Shown: positions 59,801-64,000 of the stretch, one piece after another
Layout of the letters: each line of letters starts with the position of its first letter
How positions within the stretch are numbered: position 1 is the stretch's first letter
NCBI RefSeq assembly: GCF_025562755.1
Contig: NZ_CP103300.1
Coordinates: 1,891,001-1,955,000 of the forward strand
Direction of reading: 5' to 3'
From: Endozoicomonas euniceicola
GTDB taxonomy: Bacteria; Pseudomonadota; Gammaproteobacteria; Pseudomonadales; Endozoicomonadaceae
DNA: 64,000 bases
The notes under the pieces: model-generated
Database searches by the model: none
What the model was told of the DNA's origin: nothing
The model's input: the letters and a program-made list of their open reading frames with translations, nothing else
Program-made: the position numbers and the translations under genes

Positions 59801-62800
59801 GGGTCGTCCGCCGACAGGCAGGCATGGCAGGACGCCCGGTTTACCGAGGTGCTGTCCCAGGACAATGGCTTGATTGCCTATACCCGGGGTGGCTACATCC
59901 TGTACATCAGTAATGACAATATGGAGGCTTCCACCTTGCTGAAGCGGTTTGCCTCATCCGAGTCTTACGAGTTTGATAAATGGTTTACTGCAGATAGCAG
60001 GACGGTTCCCGCCGACCCCGTAAGAGCCCTTAATTTCAATAAATTGCCCTCCCGTTCCGGCGCAAGCCTGGTGGGCCTTGATCTTGGCCTGATAGCCAAC
60101 AGAGTCTTTGACCAGTCATTCGGCGGCGGCAGCGCTCCGGAGACAACATGGAATCAAACGACAGCTGAAAGGTTTATCACAGCCCTGAAACGGGAACTCA
60201 AGCGTCTCTCTACGCAGTTTGAAAAAAAATGGGGGTTCGCCGGTCCTGACCTGATCAGACTATCGGCCACGAACACCCTGCGGGATATTGCCCCCCTGGC
60301 CTTTCTGAAACAAGCAGACTTCTGGTTCGCACCCGATGACAATGCACTGCTGGCTCTCCCCGGGGGCAAAAAAATGCGCTTTGTCGGGGAAAACGATGAA
60401 GGGGTTCTGGCGCTTGAAAGCGAACCGCTCAGTCTGCCCTACCTGTTTCGGTATCAGCCAACCCAGGTATCACCTACACCATCAACATCAACATCAACAT
60501 CAACATCAACATCAGCATCAACATCAGCATCAACATCAACATCAACATCAGCATCAGCATCAGCATCAACACCAACATCAACATCAACATCAGCATCAAC
60601 ACCAACACCAACATCAACACCAACACCAGCATCAACACAGGCTGATCACCCTTACTGTCAGGGCAACACCTATCTCGATGCGGCACTGCCCCGGCCATTT
60701 CACGGGCTGATCTCTGTTGCCTGTAAAGATATCAGTGATGCGTCACCCGCAGATTACCAGCTGAATCTGTTTAACGACCTCTGGCAAGGCCGCTACGAAG
60801 GCTTTCAGTTTGAGGTATCGAAAAAGCACAAACTGCTGACGGGTTTTGACCTGACCAAAAGCCCCTCTGGTAACACAAAAGAAATCTGGTACAGCTATCC
60901 CGGCTTGCCGTCCGGAGCGTCACTCAGCCGCAAGCGGCTGCATCTGAAAACCGTGCTGGACCAGGCACTCAAGCGCCTGCCCGACACCCCACTGGCAGAT
61001 TATCCGAAGCAGTCACTGTTATCGCTTGATCTGGGGGATAATGTACGGGGACTCTACACCCATAAGGGTTGGTATGACTGGCAGCAAAAACGGCTGTTTA
61101 TTAGCCCACCCAGTTATGAAAGGGATATCCTGCACCTGATTGGTAGCCGGAACTCTGACACCAGTTCCGATCGTCCTGTCACTGGCTATTGCTATAACCG
61201 GAGCAGCGGCAAGTTATACCGTATTGGCCATTCAGCCCCTTTAGTCCTCCCGGGTGAATACGATGACCTGTCCATTGTTGATCAGGATAATAGCGATCAG
61301 GCTAATGGTGGTCAGGCTAAAATCCTGCAGATTGTCGGCACCGACAAGGACGACCTGTTTATTCCATCCTCTTTATACATGGACCGGATTTATCCTGAGG
61401 GCGCAACAAATGCCATGACACTGCGCACCGACTTCAAAAAACCGAATGAACTGATTTTATTAATGGTTGGCAAAAAGGGAACTGACCGGTTCACGATTAT
61501 GCCTGACGACCTGCGCTATTTTAAACAGGTCGTCATTGAACTCAACCTGGCCACGCCCCAAACCCCCGAAACCCCCAACGTTATTCATATCCATGAGCCT
61601 TCACACCTCTACGCCGCGCTGCAGAGAGGGTCTGACCTGGTATTGAAGAATCGTTATGAACCAGAAGCCGGCGAGATTGTTATCAAGGGCGTCTGGCCCG
61701 GGCTGGACGGTTACCCCCTGGCTCCGACACAAATAAAATTCAGCGACCTGCGCTTTTTTCTCGGTGTCCGCAGCATAGGCCTTGATGAATTGTCCGATAC
61801 CTTAGTGAAACACAGGAAAGGCATCTTCTTTGCCCTGGTGGTTAATGACGATATGCCAGAGATCACCAGCTACCGGGTTTCTCCTACTCCGGAAGCCCCT
61901 TTGTTTATTGACCTGCTTCCCGGTTTCAAGGTCGTGCCCGAAAAAACGTCCGACGGAATCGTGATCAACTTTACAGGCCCAGGTAGTGACAGTGACAGCG
62001 TTGAAAATAGAGTCAGTCGAAAAATAACCCTGCCCGGCGACACCGTCATGAACAGCAGTGTGTTTATCCGGCAACCGAAGGCACGCTCTGTGCACAACCG
62101 GGTGTACCGCCCCTTTTCATTTGATGACCACTCCGGATTACGCCACGGCACGGCAGACGTACGCCTGCGCGATCATGTCGTGTTGCGTCATGATCGCTGG
62201 TTACGCTGTGATAAACCCCATCCGTTGCCCAAGGGCAGCAAGTATGTGAAATGCGTTGCCATTGAAGCAAATGCTATCGGTCATCAGCTGGTCTCCCGTG
62301 TCCAGCTGGACGACCCGGACTTTATTCCCGGAGCGGAGCAACGACCGACCCATGTCTGCCTCGACAAACCGGACAAGGCGGGTGTCTATCCGGTGTACTA
62401 TGTTTTTTATGGCATCAACGATCCCGGACAACTGCAGTTCAGCTTCGGAAGGACAGAAGGCGCCTATCGCTGGCGGGCCTGGCAGGGGGCGGTACCTGCC
62501 GGTGAGGGAGTCGTTGCCAACCACCAGCCAGGCTTGAATATCAAGCTTGTCAACGACCGGAACGAATCCTCAATCTACCGGGTAATACTCGGCGGTAGTA
62601 TCGAACTCCACGAATTAGAGGGGGAACCCCCCCAGTGGCAGGCTTCTCTGACTGATGATCATTATACCCTGGGGCCTATTGATACACGAAAGGCTGCCTT
62701 TAACAATCTGCAGCCTCTCCTGTTTCTGGCATTACGTGAACAACAACCTCGCCTGGATGGCGTGATACTGACAGGGGGGAACACCAACCAGGTAGTCAGC

Positions 62801-63841
62801 CTCTCTCATTTGGCGTCGATGCTCAGTAATGCGGCACCTTTACTGTTCACGAAAGCCTCTGAAAGTGACAGTGCGCTCATGGAAGGTAACAGCCTGAACA
62901 ATATTCTGTACTGCGGTAAGGATTGTTCTGTAAAGACGATCAGGGGGCGCAGAGGTGATGACCTGTTGATACTGGGCGGACAATCCCCCAAACCCGGGAG
63001 ACAGCCCACCGCCCAGCCCGGAAACAGGAATCATTGCAACAGTTCGACTTACAATTCCCACGACAGGGTGACTCTGAAAGGGGGAATGGGAAATGACCTT
63101 TATTTCATCGAGGCATCAGCCCGGCCATCCAAAATTCATGATCCCCACGGACAGCACACCGTGTTTCTGGAAGCGGGTGCGGATGTAGACCTGCGCTCCC
63201 TTGGCAGCCAGAGCCTGACTCTGTACCTGGGGATGACAAGCGACCAGGTGCTTCCGGTGCTGTGTGACAAACGAACAGGGGCGTCCCGGTCGTTACGGCA
63301 ATCCGACGTATCCGAGGTAAAGTCAGGCTCTCAGGGAGAATCCCATTGGGACAATCATTTCCTGAAGTTGACCTCCAGTACTACCGGAGAAACCATCGCT
63401 CTGCTCAATATTAATACGCTCCGGAAACTGAATTTTCACGACAGGATTATCTCCAACCCAAAAGAATGGGTGACCGGAACCAGCCAGCCCCGGAGCGATA
63501 AGCAAGACCATGACGAGCTTAGTCTTATCAGTAAGCTGGTTGAAGGAGCGAAGGATCTGGTCAGGCTGCTGTTGCCCGGGTCGCAAAAGGTCATAGCCGA
63601 TACCTGCCTGGCCAACAATAATGCCCTTTACACACCACCAGCCGCCGAACACTTCAGTAATGCCGAGGTAAACAGGTCAGTGCTTAAGCTGGTGCATTTT
63701 ATGAGCAACTTTGAGCCGGAGGAGGCACAGGGTATTTTGCCGACAAGTTCGACCAGTACAGCCTTTGCCGCAACCCGGGGAATTACTACGCCCCCGGTCA
63801 ACTCGACCAGCACGGGCTATACGCCAACGACCTTCGGATAA
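50852..63841 (+). CDS. Giant toxin/adhesin-like protein (4329 aa)
   Basis: One unbroken frame with ATG preceded by GAGG at good spacing; no N-terminal signal peptide. Residues about 662-1231 are four tandem copies of an unrecognised domain of about 140 residues. Each has a Leu/Pro start, the pattern DAFGLKELI, then NPxLRKGFxxAF, then FFxSxxGK. Residues 1231-1430 form a Pro/Ser-rich linker with the basic patch PPRKRIRLSPP. A helical part and the site GRQKRDTS (about 1563) follow. Residues about 1650-2180 (FHTIVALDVDSWL onward) end in a hydrophobic hairpin at about 2108-2143, possibly comparable to the TcdA/TcdB pore-forming region. A (ST)n/(SA)n low-complexity linker lies at about 3210-3265. 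Degenerate RTX-like motifs are VGTDKDDLF (about 3495), RGRRGDDLLILGG (about 4030) and LKGGMGNDLYF (about 4075). A type I-like exported toxin is inferred; the Tcd resemblance is weak. No secretion genes are adjacent. Confidence 0.7.
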   Translation: MPNQNPNQNPNLSLPKTISIVKLGSLDITDVVSLYLWKEARFQLTETSDKTQTFPVTLYTDSKTTCLGLLNDEVYNGSKDLLTRSGSSLVENTALEKLAFNERKKIISDALSDDEILDIEKITKTLSDQYGKAEEVKKIQAQQARYIDTLKKMGITIVDMADKENNPARRIGGDKGGKLYSMVAYYLGSTELAERAIRSYLVLNPAGINVQLGTYPLLSASKLVRSVLSLPRRQNTYLNKAAGVSLLADIAGILSANNVIPPLDRDEREKLESLKAPYKNAVPDHPAYFSRLDLNTRIADKDLEVIGELFKPMSITRLEDALKYSNIHAPIAPITNEIDLHADYILRTAGIVASLPKSEKPICLISHQLSDLETVFESGDGRAQLNTISDENFTKTSKTTLKELFDLGPYGAPINEMDPYGELLGRDAFKGDSSKKKIVDYLNRHNLLYYETDNSHSEASGSGHYTGSDKKIILLMSKKPETLIQARQEYLKNPGKTVVYMRWDLTKKQKGVNRAEILHPNTIIHGTPFQPTKDTTLSIRIEYSTDSIETQHNYQYIIKFVKSIFGDSIAASRNNQGDVIINDLDVQALHYERPKQGESYRHYNDLYKKLTYTQNSGVHFSSIHKNIYTLNNEYPDYAITPLRQHDDREVIQNSSTLIEKPLLLLPGQDNQNQHRDTLKQTSDADGSLNIELIADAFGLKELIKFQLTGKKINNIIIKAYSPALLKGFKAAFRVALSKKTYQKLIDGLEGFFEERELQPLKALRSSHNYINLSSSFHEFFASDQGKVIEKNILETQLVYQIPEPLPSDKRPILLLPDQDNLTSDRENLQYIVNNDGSFTVSVYGDAFGLRELIGIKGLKGKVIQSIDVCTDNPGLRKGFNIAFESALTHKKYISFINDLKKVFDDRELVPLEVLNGKYSEYKKKSAPFHTLFSSETGKELAKKILGLQAGDQIPPYLLPDSLLRPFLPGTKSLSCTINNDRSLNIRVTATPDGLYNLISFKLFNYQISRIDIDSESPERREEFKIAFKSVQAFDKFAQLKERLRPLTDIWLESLKKLYRKYTQDTDKFKTFFDSERGKALIDNMFTPPADHPPLLPPRPGTEPRLLLPGQLSQIDNFTYTKEDEGLHIKVRANVYGLKELISFKKYNLGVHRLTVLSDNPQLRKGFKNAFVIAIKARKVTELVAPLEYVFDDKELAPLRVLGRAHYKRTSDQFRTFFESPEGKEIYNSVLASLPSDAAPPEFPQLPEPPGPLEPQSPQAGPSGEFLPDNQRLWFSLTQEDLASVNSDDLDTSILMPSDTEGDGDSDIPVKQSKPKKGGVTSESGAISGKEPPRKRIRLSPPLSLRGMIQPEDNTQASTSASVSSHSGDPYSLPASSPQQEVSQDFSNPIPIMVRPGTLSESSPQHGTGNDGVEVGRADTSDGNILSETLTAVQNLTQEIHSLGQNIEPFLDRSITAINDSQLQHVNRIIIRLREQLHQNGESTWLMIDNRSYLNDIIELLKLDVAEMSQEAARRPAVMTLRENVQALNLQVTKFLSMESEFNDQERKAVEKLFGDIDAGCSSSGRQKRDTSCSRPDPDSFGKKADRFVQRLFRRSKSPRSIFTLPGTRYSRVDIGALSARPGSLMARIQAKLKWQRSFRADAALKRKPVRGFHTIVALDVDSWLSAQQQGKNNPNTEALLYRPEQGILLSPYGESVTRIPGGAYNSLSLVGKLGSIDPGATPKAEMLRGFIREFCHQESIGSVLMQNTDGDNDAFKGFIKDFTRLPKTVFNNIGSFHFKSAHEKNAPEFLLRAHESSVIRLSSPKNHNSLHPRLDPVAYRRFSQAMALNGLPNKVKPLSALINPQSDQPLTASLMSKHQKAEALALAFTNTMSSIYESNRISDDYIPLLDTLRKMDQGWQMEFIHPVTKDRKATSFTSDVVHDVKVSLGSKKLNRAFKSFSRRLKKLTTSNANTRKGLFLLSMHDGAQMVMGWMKSGFLMDSVEKTPGMSDSLYKSLQAQSFVNFGLGVIEAIEMVEDLSKINKLFNPSKTTNAIRPFQPGKAIGGSKVTLTPPKGLKLSGKSLKLAGRSLGPLLSVTSAGLSTHIWKETKDPEMKSLQEKRMIMEWVGVAVSFVAFAGHIGLAIAAAFAIISFLIISLINGDIQAKILKKMDRQIIDALNQGDKFFNTLYQQMDTSHLFDMIPEEIINLVRHSAKSEGTGMYIGVRELDLIKKTLKLARIMINTYDYEVEETAGEGEGYKYEGTFSSRGREDLVANYLSTDCKSGKRLDKYQCEDGTFHLGSLMPQGNSTLVMPMVPDWNFNPFFVKYDKKRIKVAHTTTKDLFDAASESNPKIKQVYKDTVWVRATSRSIGKNKEFAHITAGIKHIEYLASNTTTHLDDKNHQIVFPYSRDHEGLITYRFTIPQGSETINYLHLMVPTEKELADFAAKDKAEAETKAKLKAHLTKHFQSQRRPVHPEQAEMVADERVESIRPMITREEGLPYRNIVIDMPRDTPVQWLLPHKKDQTLECTKESTDESNNCKITFDPDKKTLTLQLRRSRLTFNGYWPDAEADKQYRIVIKEKNGVISVSPHYEAPHIKMQLLKSSHHLTDIEARRRWLRQLVQTYPPAQRFLPVSLLNCPANQKLPFALYRQNIDLSESQYNCFMPLTRTGSPIKKEMLERTSLWFDTKHNVEVLLVLPKSAVGKQVVPVGGDPKHNYFFYAPKTEMMYSGETLNAGFKKVYDQDYAYIYKEAPGFAHPVSSFAPIEKPIDHSPDEAPHSFVVTTKKGVGYTLSANPPGKVLSLPVFINTESGALDEAFSQVAEFKNILPLYINKTRNINDVTQSGFYDPANNIALTYISSRFDFYSRQHFLDACSPWSGALDLVFKPETQKLSLLELSTGGRRRQNPTYHCFQRNSTGTHLVLTTDTRQALRRDHIPVHRFRRGADVYYVMLSRLSGDLYYIKINQPEDSTRQIMPDSDFDFTVIALDNSYKDHLKNSRNGSSADRQAWQDARFTEVLSQDNGLIAYTRGGYILYISNDNMEASTLLKRFASSESYEFDKWFTADSRTVPADPVRALNFNKLPSRSGASLVGLDLGLIANRVFDQSFGGGSAPETTWNQTTAERFITALKRELKRLSTQFEKKWGFAGPDLIRLSATNTLRDIAPLAFLKQADFWFAPDDNALLALPGGKKMRFVGENDEGVLALESEPLSLPYLFRYQPTQVSPTPSTSTSTSTSTSASTSASTSTSTSASASASTPTSTSTSASTPTPTSTPTPASTQADHPYCQGNTYLDAALPRPFHGLISVACKDISDASPADYQLNLFNDLWQGRYEGFQFEVSKKHKLLTGFDLTKSPSGNTKEIWYSYPGLPSGASLSRKRLHLKTVLDQALKRLPDTPLADYPKQSLLSLDLGDNVRGLYTHKGWYDWQQKRLFISPPSYERDILHLIGSRNSDTSSDRPVTGYCYNRSSGKLYRIGHSAPLVLPGEYDDLSIVDQDNSDQANGGQAKILQIVGTDKDDLFIPSSLYMDRIYPEGATNAMTLRTDFKKPNELILLMVGKKGTDRFTIMPDDLRYFKQVVIELNLATPQTPETPNVIHIHEPSHLYAALQRGSDLVLKNRYEPEAGEIVIKGVWPGLDGYPLAPTQIKFSDLRFFLGVRSIGLDELSDTLVKHRKGIFFALVVNDDMPEITSYRVSPTPEAPLFIDLLPGFKVVPEKTSDGIVINFTGPGSDSDSVENRVSRKITLPGDTVMNSSVFIRQPKARSVHNRVYRPFSFDDHSGLRHGTADVRLRDHVVLRHDRWLRCDKPHPLPKGSKYVKCVAIEANAIGHQLVSRVQLDDPDFIPGAEQRPTHVCLDKPDKAGVYPVYYVFYGINDPGQLQFSFGRTEGAYRWRAWQGAVPAGEGVVANHQPGLNIKLVNDRNESSIYRVILGGSIELHELEGEPPQWQASLTDDHYTLGPIDTRKAAFNNLQPLLFLALREQQPRLDGVILTGGNTNQVVSLSHLASMLSNAAPLLFTKASESDSALMEGNSLNNILYCGKDCSVKTIRGRRGDDLLILGGQSPKPGRQPTAQPGNRNHCNSSTYNSHDRVTLKGGMGNDLYFIEASARPSKIHDPHGQHTVFLEAGADVDLRSLGSQSLTLYLGMTSDQVLPVLCDKRTGASRSLRQSDVSEVKSGSQGESHWDNHFLKLTSSTTGETIALLNINTLRKLNFHDRIISNPKEWVTGTSQPRSDKQDHDELSLISKLVEGAKDLVRLLLPGSQKVIADTCLANNNALYTPPAAEHFSNAEVNRSVLKLVHFMSNFEPEEAQGILPTSSTSTAFAATRGITTPPVNSTSTGYTPTTFG
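52837..54545 (+). repeat. Four tandem domain repeats in the giant protein
   Basis: Repeats start near nt 52837, 53281, 53741 and 54161. Aligned features are a start around LLLPGQ or LLLPDQ, a strand pair ending in GLKELI or GLRELI, SPALLKGFKAAF / NPGLRKGFNIAF / SPERREEFKIAF / NPQLRKGFKNAF, and a C-terminal FFxSxxGK followed by a helix. The third is the most divergent. They are protein-level repeats; DNA identity is low, so the duplication is old. Confidence 0.8.
60474..60640 (+). repeat. Hexanucleotide-type microsatellite coding for Ser/Thr linker
   Basis: About 165 bp of ACATCA units with ACATCAGC, ACACCA variants, encoding alternating Ser with Thr, Ala or Pro. It is in frame within the giant gene. 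The unit length of six keeps the frame when whole units are gained or lost, so linker length may vary between strains. Confidence 0.9.
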
Positions 63842-63888
63842 CGCTTAACGCAATTCCATCGCCCTCCCGCCTCGAGGCTGTCACAAAA
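63842..63888. other. Short region after the giant gene
   Basis: Unique sequence following the TAA stop of the giant gene. No terminator hairpin with a T run is evident before the uvrA-derived duplicate begins. Confidence 0.4.
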
Positions 63889-64000
63889 GTGACAATGCCG
63901 TTGATGCGGGAGCGGATAAAGCCCTGAGTTTTCAGCTCATTGTATGGCCATTGTCGTCTTAAACAAATTATTCAGACATTCTATTCAAGAATATTTGTGA
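63889..64000 (-). pseudogene. uvrA: Rearranged duplicate of uvrA 5' part and its upstream region
   Basis: 63889-63942 matches 50020-50073 inside uvrA with only a few mismatches. At 63943 the match jumps to 50646-50703, in the uvrA/giant-gene intergenic region, with one mismatch up to the window end. The copy therefore lacks 572 bp, including the uvrA start, and is not functional. Order and orientation are the same as at the first locus, so a second divergent giant gene may follow beyond 64000. Confidence 0.85.

Noticed and set aside
60336..60710. Frame of alternating His and Gln over the microsatellite, and its antisense Met/Leu/Val frame
   Set aside because: Out-of-frame readings of a hexanucleotide run inside the giant gene.

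Overview
The window looks like a chromosomal segment of a host-associated gammaproteobacterium. Endozoicomonas-like marine symbionts are my best guess, from the very large secreted or toxin-like proteins, the heavy gene amplification, the transposase debris and the normal gammaproteobacterial uvrA. This is inference; no ribosomal RNA or other marker is present to settle it.

Positions 1-43776 are one head-to-tail array of paralogous genes, all on the minus strand: ten complete genes plus the 5' part of an eleventh cut by the left edge. Each protein has a signal peptide, a Cys-containing N-terminal domain of about 250 residues, a Gly/Arg/Lys-rich linker, a helical segment, then 8 to 18 near-identical 49-residue (147 bp) helical repeats of the octotricopeptide/DUF1601-like kind. 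It ends in a degenerate cap repeat and a RAP-type (PD-(D/E)XK-like) domain. Repeat number and order differ between copies while N- and C-terminal parts stay almost constant, so the array reads as a combinatorial library of modular, probably RNA-binding proteins that carry an export signal. Spacers of about 300 bp, or 196-197 bp where a deletion has occurred, separate the genes. They carry a conserved palindrome and a plus-strand Shine-Dalgarno/ATG.

The array ends at about 44.05 kb in the 3' remnant of a transposase gene. From 44.3 to 47.7 kb there is a radical-SAM lysine 2,3-aminomutase-like gene (minus), a shortened and frameshifted rnr (RNase R) 3' remnant (plus), and a secreted protein of unknown function (minus). 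The last gene lies between two diverged 115-120 bp direct repeats. A strong hairpin lies just beyond the 3' end of uvrA.

uvrA (minus, 47739-50570) is intact. Divergent from it, a single 4329-codon gene (50852-63841, plus) encodes a giant toxin/adhesin-like protein. It has four tandem copies of an unrecognised domain of about 140 residues, a long hydrophobic hairpin in a region that may resemble the TcdA/TcdB pore-forming part, a Ser/Thr microsatellite linker, and degenerate RTX-like repeats near the C-terminus. The last 112 bases are a rearranged copy of the uvrA 5' half and its upstream region, which suggests that the giant gene and its flank were duplicated and that another copy may start just outside the window.
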